Shown: piece by piece, positions 8,897 to 16,444 of the stretch
How positions within the stretch are numbered: position 1 is the first letter of the stretch
Layout of the letters: the number at the start of each line of letters is the position of its first letter
Source of the DNA: JABDJZ01 sp047619685
Lineage (GTDB): Bacteria; Bacteroidota; Rhodothermia; Rhodothermales; UBA10348
Assembly (NCBI GenBank): GCA_047619685.1
Contig: JBLHLC010000014.1
Span: 40,113-104,112, forward strand
Direction of reading: 5' to 3'
Length of the DNA stretch: 64,000 bases
Position numbers and translations under genes: made by a program
The notes under the pieces: model-generated
What the model was told of the DNA's origin: nothing
What the model saw: only the letters and a program-made list of their open reading frames with translations
Databases searched by the model: none

Positions 8897-9408
8897 CTGC
8901 CGTCTGCGGCCGATATCCCGCTGTATCCGCGGTTTACGTAAAGGAGCGCGTCTACCTGGGCCACTGGGCCAATACTTTCGATACGCCCCAGGACCAGCGA
9001 ATGGTCGCCGACGGGATGGCTGGCCTCCAAGGTGCAAAGAAGCCGCACCAGCGTGCCCGACAGGCTCGGCAGGCCATCGGCTCCCACCAGGAAGTCCACC
9101 CGCGCAAACTGCTCGGCGCCGGTCAGACCCGGGTCTGCGAAAACCTCCGAGTACCTGGACTGGTCGGACGCCAGAACATGGACAGCAAAACGCTCAGACC
9201 GAAGCAAATCATCGTGTATTTGCGCGGACTGCTGAACGTTGAAACTCACCATCGGAGGCTCGAGAGACACCGTCACAAATGAGCCGATGGTTATCCCTCG
9301 CGGATCGGGCCCGCCAATCACGACGACCGTGACGGGCGCAGGCACCGAGCGCATGGCCGCGCGGACGTCATCGCCTGTGACCTCAGGGCCGCGTTGGGAT
9401 TCACTCAC
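8893..9408 (-). CDS. Flavin reductase-like (FMN-binding split-barrel) protein
   Basis: A 171-residue flavin reductase-domain protein, typically an NAD(P)H:FMN oxidoreductase supplying reduced flavin to a partner monooxygenase. The family pattern is clear: 'RSVPAPVTVVVIGGP', then 'GITIGSFVTVSLEPPMVSFN', the FMN-contacting loop 'SFVTVSLEPP', and 'FAVHVLASDQ'. Its start codon overlaps the dnaJ stop by four bases, so it is the last gene of the hrcA-grpE-dnaJ operon. No monooxygenase partner is visible nearby. Confidence 0.88.
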   Translation of the reverse strand: MSESQRGPEVTGDDVRAAMRSVPAPVTVVVIGGPDPRGITIGSFVTVSLEPPMVSFNVQQSAQIHDDLLRSERFAVHVLASDQSRYSEVFADPGLTGAEQFARVDFLVGADGLPSLSGTLVRLLCTLEASHPVGDHSLVLGRIESIGPVAQVDALLYVNRGYSGISAADGS

Positions 9409-10577
9409 GAAAAGACGTCCTTGACTCTGCTGAAAAATGACCGCTTGTCGTCGGCCGCATCCGGATCCGGCCGGAAGGAATGAGAATCCCTCATGCCTTC
9501 AAGCACCTCACGCTCTTCGTCTGTGACGGCGCGCGGAGTCCAGACGTGGACACGCACGATCTGGTCGCCTTTGTGGCCACCCTCGATGTCAGGGATGCCT
9601 CGCTCCCTCATTCGGAGCAACTTCCCGGACTGTATTCCCTCGTCAATCTGCAGCTTGGCACGTCCCTTCAAAGTCGGAACCTCCACGTCGGTGCCCAGCG
9701 CAGCGTCAGGAAAGGACAGATACAGATCATAGACGATGTCGAGGCCCTCGCGGGAGAAATGCTCGTGCGCGGCCTCCTCTATCTCAACCCGGAGGTCTCC
9801 AGACTCACCGCCTCGTATGCCGGAGTTACCGGCCCCGCGGACCGTCAGATAGTGCCCTTCCAATACGCCCGCCGGAACGGAAATCTGGATGGTCTCCTCG
9901 GTTTTAAGCCTTCCTTCCCCACTGCACTTAGCGCAGGGCACCCGGATTACACGACCCTCCCCCCGACATGTGGGGCACGGCTGGACGTTCACAAACTGTC
10001 CGAATACAGACCGGCTTACCTGGCGGATCTCACCGGCACCCTGACAGGTGCCACAGGTGTCGTACCCATCGGTTTCGCTCTCGGCTCCGCGCCCCTCGCA
10101 GGTCTCGCAGGCGGCGAACTTTCGGACCTTGATTTTCTTGTCGACACCCTCGGCAATCTCCTCCATGGTGAGGGGCAGCTTGATGCGCAGATCGCTACCG
10201 GGCCTCCCTTGGCGGCGGGTCCTTCGGGACCGGGTACCGCCGCCAAACACCTCGTCAAAGATGCTTCCGCCGCCGCCGAAAATATCGGAAAAGGCGCTGA
10301 AGATGTCGTTGATGTCCTGGAAGCCAGCACCACCGGCACCACCGGGCGCTCCGTTGCCGCGCACGCCCGCATGACCAAACCGGTCGTATCGCTGACGTTT
10401 CTCAGGAGACGAGAGCACTTCGTAGGCTTCGGCGGCCTCCTTGAACTTGTCCTCCGCCGCTGTATCTCCGGGATTTCGGTCCGGGTGATACTGCAGAGCC
10501 AGCTTCCGATAGGCCCGCTTGAGGTCATCCGCAGAGGAGGACCGCTCTACCCCGAGTATTTCGTAGTAGTCTCGCAT
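9405..10577 (-). CDS. dnaJ: Chaperone protein DnaJ (Hsp40)
   Basis: Type I DnaJ co-chaperone of 390 residues that stimulates DnaK ATPase and holds unfolded clients. It has a J domain at about 1-70 with the invariant HPD ('LQYHPDRNPGD'), a Gly/Phe-rich linker at about 75-130 ('GGAGFQDINDIFSAFSDIFG'), four zinc-binding CxxCxGxG repeats (CETCEGRG, CGTCQGAG, CPTCRGEG, CAKCSGEG), and the C-terminal client-binding beta domains. It lies two bases downstream of grpE, after hrcA, the usual heat-shock operon order. dnaK itself is not in this window. Confidence 0.98.
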   Translation of the reverse strand: MRDYYEILGVERSSSADDLKRAYRKLALQYHPDRNPGDTAAEDKFKEAAEAYEVLSSPEKRQRYDRFGHAGVRGNGAPGGAGGAGFQDINDIFSAFSDIFGGGGSIFDEVFGGGTRSRRTRRQGRPGSDLRIKLPLTMEEIAEGVDKKIKVRKFAACETCEGRGAESETDGYDTCGTCQGAGEIRQVSRSVFGQFVNVQPCPTCRGEGRVIRVPCAKCSGEGRLKTEETIQISVPAGVLEGHYLTVRGAGNSGIRGGESGDLRVEIEEAAHEHFSREGLDIVYDLYLSFPDAALGTDVEVPTLKGRAKLQIDEGIQSGKLLRMRERGIPDIEGGHKGDQIVRVHVWTPRAVTDEEREVLEGMRDSHSFRPDPDAADDKRSFFSRVKDVFS

Positions 10578-10579
10578 GT

Positions 10580-11161
10580 TCAGGCTGTTACGATCACGCG
10601 GGCATGTCGAATCACGCGCTCACCCATTTTGTATCCGGTCTGGAGTTCTGAAACGACTTGACCAGGCTCCTGGCCGTCCTCAACCGGTTGGGACATGAGC
10701 GCCTCGTGTTCTGCCTCGTCAAACGGCATCCCCACGGCGGCAATTTGCTCAACTCCGAGCTTTGCCAGTTCACCAAGCAGCTTGCCGTAAACCATGGCCA
10801 CGCCCTTGTGAAGTGACTTGAAGGCATCCGGAAGCGTTTCGGCCTCGGGTGTGTCCCCCACCGTTTCGGCCGCATCCAGCGATCGCCTGAAATCGTCGAT
10901 CACTTCCAGAAGTTGCTGAACGACGAGAAGCTTCCCGTAGTCCATCATCTGGCTCTTTTCCTGGTCCGTGCGACGTCTGTAGTTCTGAAACTCAGCCGCC
11001 TGCCTCACAAATTTATCCTGCACGCCGGCCAACTCCCGCTCGAGCCTGTTCGCTCTCTCCTCCAGACTTTCCGGAGCCGACGCGGGCGCAGCGTCTTCCG
11101 CACCTACCGTGGCATCGATGCCCTGGCCCTGTGGGTCTGCGTTATTTTCCAATCCATCCAT
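10580..11161 (-). CDS. grpE: Nucleotide exchange factor GrpE
   Basis: The 193-residue nucleotide exchange factor for DnaK. An acidic, unstructured N-terminus is followed by the long coiled coil ('ESLEERANRLERELAGVQDK'), the conserved 'AAEFQNYRRRTDQEK' segment, and the C-terminal beta domain with 'GMPFDEAEHEAL' and 'LQTGYKMGERVIRHARVIV'. The start at 11161 (MDGLENN) avoids a 20-base overlap with hrcA; an ATG at 11206 would add 15 residues and is the alternative. The gene lies between hrcA and dnaJ. Confidence 0.96.
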   Translation of the reverse strand: MDGLENNADPQGQGIDATVGAEDAAPASAPESLEERANRLERELAGVQDKFVRQAAEFQNYRRRTDQEKSQMMDYGKLLVVQQLLEVIDDFRRSLDAAETVGDTPEAETLPDAFKSLHKGVAMVYGKLLGELAKLGVEQIAAVGMPFDEAEHEALMSQPVEDGQEPGQVVSELQTGYKMGERVIRHARVIVTA

Positions 11162-11186
11162 AAAATCTAGTTCCGAAAACTGCGGA

Positions 11187-12284
11187 TTAACCTGCCAGCG
11201 CGTCATCGTCGGGAGACCACGACAAGAGGGCTGCCATGCCTTCTACCAGTGAGATCACCCGGGCATAGTCCATCCTGGTTGGACCGATGACGCCAATGGT
11301 GCCCCGCATGTTGTACCTGTGATACGGCGCAGTAACTACTGAATACCGTGCGGCGGATTCGGATTCGCCTGTCTTGGGGTTTTCGCTGCCTATTCGTACC
11401 CGGGCTGTGCCAATCAGATCGGCTTCCGGGTCTTCGCCATCCAGCAATCCCATCACGGCGGTTTCGTCATCCACCAGCTTGATGAGGTCCCGGAGCTCAT
11501 CTGGCTGCTGGAACTCAGGCTGCTTCAGCATGCTTTCGGTCCCGGCAAGCTGGACCTTACGGTCTCCGGGCGGTTCCGTGAACAGCATGGACGATGAGTC
11601 CATGAGTAGTTGTACGATCCCGGTCCGGTCAGTCTGCAGATCTCCTACACGCTCGCGACAGGTCCGGCGAATCTCGTCCAAAGTGAGACCAGTCAGTCGC
11701 TCGTTCAAGAGAGCAACCACTCTATCCAGCGCCTGCCTCGACAACTCCGACTCAACGTGCAGAATGATGGTGCGAATCAATCCGCCCCGGACGCTGATCA
11801 CGAACATCGCCCGACTCGAGGAGAGCAGAACTACCTCGAGGCGTTCCAGAACTCCAGTGGCCAGCCGCGGACTAATGGCAACTCCAAGCAGGTTGGCCAA
11901 CTGACCCAGAAGCCTGGAACTCTCGCGGACCAAGACTTCCGTATCCGACGTCGATTCCAGCAGTTGAGACCTAAGAAGACCTTGCTCCTCCTCCGTCAGC
12001 TCAATCTGCTCCATGAGCTCATCCACATACGCCCGGTAGCCCCGGTCCGTCGGGACCCGTCCCGCCGACGTATAGGGATGACCCAGAAAACCGCGGACTT
12101 CAAGATCGCTGAGCGTTGTCCGTATTGAGGCAGGACTCAGACCCAGACCCTTGTGCATGGACAGAGACCGCGACCCGACCGGGCCGGCCGTGCTGATAAA
12201 ATTCTGAACTACAAGGCGCAGGATACTCCTGTCCCTTTCATTCAGTCCGTATATGCGGGTTTCTGGCTGCGACGAGCGGTCCAT
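11187..12284 (-). CDS. hrcA: Heat-inducible transcription repressor HrcA
   Basis: Repressor of class I heat-shock genes, 365 residues, which normally binds the CIRCE operator and is folded by GroEL. An N-terminal winged helix ('RDRSILRLVVQNFISTAGPV', 'SPASIRTTLSDLEVRGFL', 'HPYTSAGRVPTDRGYRAYVD') is followed by the GAF-like dimerisation region and a C-terminal 'GTIGVIGPTRMDYARVISLV' signature. It is the first gene of hrcA-grpE-dnaJ-flavin reductase. I looked for the CIRCE inverted repeat (TTAGCACTC-N9-GAGTGCTAA) in the 175 bases upstream and did not find it, so control of this operon may lie elsewhere or use a degenerate site. Confidence 0.97.
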   Translation of the reverse strand: MDRSSQPETRIYGLNERDRSILRLVVQNFISTAGPVGSRSLSMHKGLGLSPASIRTTLSDLEVRGFLGHPYTSAGRVPTDRGYRAYVDELMEQIELTEEEQGLLRSQLLESTSDTEVLVRESSRLLGQLANLLGVAISPRLATGVLERLEVVLLSSSRAMFVISVRGGLIRTIILHVESELSRQALDRVVALLNERLTGLTLDEIRRTCRERVGDLQTDRTGIVQLLMDSSSMLFTEPPGDRKVQLAGTESMLKQPEFQQPDELRDLIKLVDDETAVMGLLDGEDPEADLIGTARVRIGSENPKTGESESAARYSVVTAPYHRYNMRGTIGVIGPTRMDYARVISLVEGMAALLSWSPDDDALAG

Positions 12285-12400
12285 TTCGGCGTCACTTTTC
12301 TGGCCGTCTTCCTACAGGGACCGCGTGCCGGAGTTTCAGCCCCCGCTGCAAGTCCACAAAGCCTCCACGGTTGCCATCACGCCAGATGCCAAACACAATT

Positions 12401-12432
12401 GTCGCGCCGGGCCTCGCAAGGCCCGGCGCGAC
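12401..12432 (-). terminator. Terminator-like hairpin after the Arg-rich repeat protein
   Basis: A perfect 13-base-pair GC-rich stem (12401-12413 with 12420-12432) closes a six-base loop. It lies 28 bases beyond the stop of the minus-strand gene at 12460 and is followed, in that direction, by a short AT-rich run ending TGTTTGG. It fits an intrinsic terminator with a weak T tract. Confidence 0.65.
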
Positions 12433-12459
12433 GTCCGCGCGATCTGGATTGAGGGTCCG

Positions 12460-13962
12460 TTATCGAACGCGCTGGATTTGGCTCTCACGCTGGAACTTGA
12501 TTTCCGCGCCACTCTTGGCCGAATACTGCCACTCGTCTTCTTGACGGAACGGCTCGACGCCCAGATCAATATCAGATGCGCGCCCCGAGGCTCCGTAGTA
12601 GACATCATAGTTATCTGACGCCGCCGAGATGGCGTTGACGCCGAAGTCCCACAACCAATCCTCATCGTTTGGCAGCAGCGAGATTGGCACATGCCCATCC
12701 GCACGATCAGGCCTGAATAGCCGGGAAGACCTGATGGTCCGAACCCGGTTGCTGCCCAGATCCACTTTCCCCGCACGGTACCCGTCAGAGTGGTGATAGG
12801 CATCCAGCACGTAGTCGTCATATGCGCGAGTGGACAGGACCTCGAAACCGGCGTATCGATCACCGACCAGGAATATTTCGCGATCGAAGTACACCTGACC
12901 ATCCTTGTATACCGTCGCCGTCATATCGCTCAGGCCAGCTGGAATCTGCTCCACGTGACCCAGGTAGCGCCCGTTCTCGTAGATCTCGAGACGCTCTATC
13001 TGGACGTTTATCTCGGCATATTCATCGTTGGCCTGTATGACCCGATGGCTGTAAGTGGTTTCCACCTCGACCTGTGCCCGGCTGGGCCGCCCGTTTACGA
13101 CCGTTTCAACGTAGACCACCTGGCGGTAGCGATATCGCGGCTGCCAGTGCCGCTGATAGCGCACTACCCATGGCCACTGAATGTTTACGTAGATGTGTGG
13201 TCGATGCCGACGCAGATACGAGGGCGTGCGATTGAACACCAGATTGTAGGACGGCCTCCGGTAGTTCCACCTGCGGGATGGCACGACCACTCTTCGACCA
13301 TTTCTGTAGTTGTCGTTGACGACAGGTCGTCTGCCGGCAATCCTGGAGCCACCGCGTGTGCCAGGTCCGTTCCGTGGACCGACAGCGCGACCGCCGTTGG
13401 CCCGCCCCCCATTGCGGACGGTGCCGCTGGTTCCGGTACCTCGGGTGCCCCCATTGCGGACGGTGCCGCTGGTTCCGGTACCTCGGCTTCCATTGCCTGG
13501 GCGAGGCGTCGCCGCTGCCGTACCCCGGCTTCCATTGCCTGGGCGAGGCGTCGCCGCTGCCGTACCCCGGCTTCCATTGCCTGGGCGAGGCGTCGCCGCC
13601 GGGTTAGCTCGGACTGTACCCCTGGTACTGCCGCGAGGCGTAGACGTGGAGCTCCGCGTCGGGTTTTGGTTTCGTGTCTGAGTCGGAGTGGTGGCCCGCT
13701 GCCGACTGGAATCAGAGGGCCGGGTGGCCCGATCTCTTGAGGCTGGAGTCCGCGTCGCCGAGCTTGCCCGGGGCCGAGACCTGGTGGCGGGTTTGGCGGC
13801 CGGAGCCTTTTTGGCCGGCGCGGCGCGCTCGGTCTTTGTCCCACTCCTTGTACTGCCTGTCCGGGTCCGCTGAGCGTTGGCGTCCGCCTGGCCCATGAGG
13901 AGCATGACGAGGGCCAACAATAGCCCGGCCCCGGTTCTAAAAATGTGTATTTGCTGTTTCAT
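12460..13962 (-). CDS. Secreted Arg-rich protein with 14-residue tandem repeats
   Basis: No family recognised. The 500-residue product has a clear signal peptide ('TGAGLLLALVMLLMGQADANA'), then about 200 residues of Arg/Gly/Thr/Pro-rich low complexity. The latter includes three copies of a 14-residue unit around 'ATPRPGNGSRGTAA' and two copies of another around 'GTGTSGTVRNGG'. A Tyr/Arg/Trp-rich middle region follows ('YVNIQWPWVVRYQRHWQPRY') and then an ordered C-terminal half with acidic beta-rich sequence ('EINVQIERLEIYENGRYLGH'). The start is supported by GGAGG at 13968-13972. It is monocistronic, between hrcA and a DUF2231 gene. A cell-surface or polymer-binding role for the basic N-terminus is inference. 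Confidence 0.85.
   Translation of the reverse strand: MKQQIHIFRTGAGLLLALVMLLMGQADANAQRTRTGSTRSGTKTERAAPAKKAPAAKPATRSRPRASSATRTPASRDRATRPSDSSRQRATTPTQTRNQNPTRSSTSTPRGSTRGTVRANPAATPRPGNGSRGTAAATPRPGNGSRGTAAATPRPGNGSRGTGTSGTVRNGGTRGTGTSGTVRNGGRANGGRAVGPRNGPGTRGGSRIAGRRPVVNDNYRNGRRVVVPSRRWNYRRPSYNLVFNRTPSYLRRHRPHIYVNIQWPWVVRYQRHWQPRYRYRQVVYVETVVNGRPSRAQVEVETTYSHRVIQANDEYAEINVQIERLEIYENGRYLGHVEQIPAGLSDMTATVYKDGQVYFDREIFLVGDRYAGFEVLSTRAYDDYVLDAYHHSDGYRAGKVDLGSNRVRTIRSSRLFRPDRADGHVPISLLPNDEDWLWDFGVNAISAASDNYDVYYGASGRASDIDLGVEPFRQEDEWQYSAKSGAEIKFQRESQIQRVR
13406..13598. repeat. Two adjacent families of 42-bp tandem repeats inside the Arg-rich gene
   Basis: Two near-identical 42-base units begin at about 13406 and 13448, then three 42-base units of a different sequence begin at 13485, 13527 and 13569, the last partial. 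Both have the same 14-codon period and preserve the frame, so copy number can change without breaking the protein. Confidence 0.9.
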
Positions 13963-13967
13963 ATAGA

Positions 13968-14012
13968 CCTCCGTCAGTTGTCTTTGCAGACCCTCGACAA
14001 TTGTCTAGACAA
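13968..14012 (-). promoter_or_regulatory. Upstream region of the Arg-rich gene: Shine-Dalgarno and overlapping palindromes
   Basis: GGAGG (13968-13972) lies just ahead of the ATG at 13962. About 30 bases further upstream, a perfect 12-base palindrome TTGTCTAGACAA (14001-14012) overlaps a 10-base palindrome GACAATTGTC (13996-14005), giving three TTGTC/GACAA half-sites. This looks like an operator for a dimeric regulator, but no regulator is identified. Confidence 0.45.
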
Positions 14013-14129
14013 ACACGTGCCACCGGAGGTTCGGGGCGAATCGGCGCCACCAGAGCCCTTATTGGCGCTCAGACTGTCCTCGGCTGTGGACAGTATCGTT
14101 CAAGGAATGGGTCTTTGACCGAAACGCCG

Positions 14130-14591
14130 CTAGGCGGCCACTCCCCAGACCATAATGCCTCCCACGTGGCCAGTCCAAACGACCAGGGCAGCCGTAGCCA
14201 CGGCAAGTAGAGCCAACGCCAGGCGAATACCCCAGGGCGTGCCCGCACGGTCGGGCCACCAGCGGTCGCCTAATAGAACCAGACATAGTAGTGCCGTCAG
14301 GGCAACGGCAGCCACGAAGACCCCGTCCGCCGCGGATTCGTGGATCTCCAGCATAGACTCCACAATTGCTGACCCGGCAGCCTCTTCTTCCATCTGCTCG
14401 CCCGTCTGCTTGGCGATCAGCGCTGCCGCCGATCCCAGGAAGGCCAGCACGGCGGATGCGCGTAGCAGGGCCCGACTGTCCGCAACCATCCAGACCAGCA
14501 CGCAGCCTGCGGCCGCCAGCAGGAGGACGATTGGAAAGTGCACCGCAATGGGGTGCCAGACGGGTATCTCGTATTCGAAGACGCGATCCAT
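14130..14591 (-). CDS. DUF2231 family integral membrane protein
   Basis: A 153-residue four-helix membrane protein. The family signature is at the N-terminus: 'VWHPIAVHFPIVLLLAAAG', where 'HPIAVHFPI' is the conserved DUF2231 motif. Further helices are 'LRASAVLAFLGSAAALI', 'GVFVAAVALTALLCLVLLG' and 'LALALLAVATAALVVWTG'. His residues between helices (HESAADG, TGHVGG) are also typical. Function is unknown; some relatives neighbour haem or c-type cytochrome genes, but none is nearby. It is divergent from sppA with 75 bases between the start codons. Confidence 0.82.
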   Translation of the reverse strand: MDRVFEYEIPVWHPIAVHFPIVLLLAAAGCVLVWMVADSRALLRASAVLAFLGSAAALIAKQTGEQMEEEAAGSAIVESMLEIHESAADGVFVAAVALTALLCLVLLGDRWWPDRAGTPWGIRLALALLAVATAALVVWTGHVGGIMVWGVAA

Positions 14592-14666
14592 TGGACATCG
14601 GATAAAAAAGGACTGCCGCGCGTAATGCGCCCTTCATCGCTTTCACCCCCCCCACGGTTTCCTCAG

Positions 14667-16439
14667 ATGCGCTTCTTTTCGACCCTGGCGGCGAGCTTCC
14701 TTGGAACGCTCCTGGGCCTCGGCCTGCTGTTTCTATTCGGACTGCTCTTCGTTTTCGCGCTCGCGTCCACCTCTGAACAGGCCCCAACTGTGCGGAGTGG
14801 GTCCGTCCTGGTTGCCGAACTATCTGGTGCCTATCCGGAAGCCGTTTCCGGGGATCCCATTGCCCAGGCTTTTGGCAGCGAGTCCCGGCTGGACCTGCAC
14901 GACGTCACCCGGGCCTTTCGGATGGCCGCTTCAGATGACCGCATCGACGGCGTCTGGCTCAAGATGGGTGATCTCCAGACGGACTGGGCCTCGCTGGATG
15001 CCATTCGTCGGAGTATTCAGGAGGTGCGGGCAACTGGCAAGCGCGTTATTGCCACATCAAGCCGGTTCTATCTGGGCGAAGACGAACTCTTCGTGGCCTC
15101 CGCAGCGGACTCGATTCTCCTTGACCCCGAGGCGTTATTCGAATTCAACGGGTTCGCCCTTCAGATGACGTTTTTCAAGCGACTCATGGAAAAGGCCGGT
15201 GTCGCTCCTCAGGCCGTCAGGGCCGGCCGATTCAAGAGTGCGGTCGAGCCCTACCTGCGGGAGGATCTGTCGGACGCCAACCGCGAGCAACTGGAGGCGC
15301 TACTGACAGACATTCAGGCCAGCTTTAATGACGCTTTGTCCGCTTCGCGCTCCATTGAGCCGGCAGAGTTGACGCGGCTGGCTCAGGCAGGGAACGTCAT
15401 GAACGCCAGGTCCGCGCTGACAGCCGGATTGATCGACGGACTGGCGTACTCCGACGAAGTTGAGGCGGCATTCGGGGAGGAGATCAAGACGATAAACCTC
15501 ACCCGCTACGCACGCTCGCCGGCCTCAGCAGCGGGCATAAAATCCGGTCGGGATGGAGAAATCGCCGTCGTTATTGCCGAAGGAACCATTGTGGCTGGCG
15601 GGCGCTCGGCCTTCCCTGGCGCGGGAGGCAGCGAGATCGGATCCGCAACGTTTGCCAAGGCGATGGAGCGGGCCCGGACCGACGATGATGTCGATGCCGT
15701 CGTACTGAGAATTAACTCACCGGGTGGCTTTGCTCCGGCGGCCGACGCCATGCTGCGCGAAATCCTCCTGACAAAGAAAACAAAGCCGATTGTGGTGTCG
15801 ATGGGTGGCCTGGCGGCATCGGGCGGTTACTGGATTGCCGCCCCCGCAGACACAATCGTCGCGGAGCCCCTGACGCTCACCGGATCCATTGGCGTGTTCG
15901 GCCTGATGATGGATTTTTCCGAACTCATGGAAGAGCGGATAGGTGTCACGTTTGACGGTGTCCAGACAGCGCCGTCGGCCGACCTGAATTCCGGAACACG
16001 TGGACTGAGCACGTCCGAAAGAGCGGCCCTCGAGGCTTCCATCGACCAGACGTACGCGGAATTCCTTCGCATCGTCGCTGAAGGCCGCCACATGACCACT
16101 GACCAGGTCCACGCGCTGGCGCAGGGGCGTGTGTGGACGGGGCGCGCCGCAAAGGAGATCGGTCTGGTGGACGTTCTTGGTGGACTGGACACAGCAGTAG
16201 CCCTCGCCGCGGAACGGGCACATCTGGAGCCTGGGTCCTACCAGGTTCGGGAATTCCCGCGCCCGGCTACCTTCGTCGAGCGCTTCTCGGAAGCTCTCGA
16301 GGCGCGAATTGTCGGCCCGAGCCCATTCGAAGTCTACCTCCCTTCCCCGCTCTCAGCCGCTTTGGGAGGCCTCCGCGCCCTGGCGCAGATGCCGCCGGGC
16401 GTGCACGCCAGACTGCCGTTTACGATCGAAATCCGGTAG
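14667..16439 (+). CDS. sppA: Signal peptide peptidase SppA, 67 kDa type
   Basis: Membrane-anchored serine protease that degrades cleaved signal peptides, about 590 residues, the long two-domain form. The start at 14667 gives MRFFSTLAASFLGTLLG, the standard SppA beginning followed by a single membrane helix; the open frame reaches back to 14538 but those residues overlap the divergent DUF2231 gene. Two tandem ClpP-like S49 domains are present. The general-base Lys190 is in 'RAGRFKSAVEPY' (first domain) and the nucleophile Ser385 in 'GGLAASGGYWIAAPAD' (second domain). It is convergent with gpmI with only five bases between the stops. Confidence 0.95.
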   Translation: MRFFSTLAASFLGTLLGLGLLFLFGLLFVFALASTSEQAPTVRSGSVLVAELSGAYPEAVSGDPIAQAFGSESRLDLHDVTRAFRMAASDDRIDGVWLKMGDLQTDWASLDAIRRSIQEVRATGKRVIATSSRFYLGEDELFVASAADSILLDPEALFEFNGFALQMTFFKRLMEKAGVAPQAVRAGRFKSAVEPYLREDLSDANREQLEALLTDIQASFNDALSASRSIEPAELTRLAQAGNVMNARSALTAGLIDGLAYSDEVEAAFGEEIKTINLTRYARSPASAAGIKSGRDGEIAVVIAEGTIVAGGRSAFPGAGGSEIGSATFAKAMERARTDDDVDAVVLRINSPGGFAPAADAMLREILLTKKTKPIVVSMGGLAASGGYWIAAPADTIVAEPLTLTGSIGVFGLMMDFSELMEERIGVTFDGVQTAPSADLNSGTRGLSTSERAALEASIDQTYAEFLRIVAEGRHMTTDQVHALAQGRVWTGRAAKEIGLVDVLGGLDTAVALAAERAHLEPGSYQVREFPRPATFVERFSEALEARIVGPSPFEVYLPSPLSAALGGLRALAQMPPGVHARLPFTIEIR

Positions 16440-16444
16440 CCCGA

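Noticed and set aside
9480..10661. A 393-codon open frame on the plus strand opposite dnaJ/grpE
   Set aside because: It lies fully antisense to two certain chaperone genes and has no family features; it results from high GC content.
12285..12459. CIRCE operator upstream of hrcA
   Set aside because: No TTAGCACTC-N9-GAGTGCTAA repeat or near match is visible in the upstream 175 bases.
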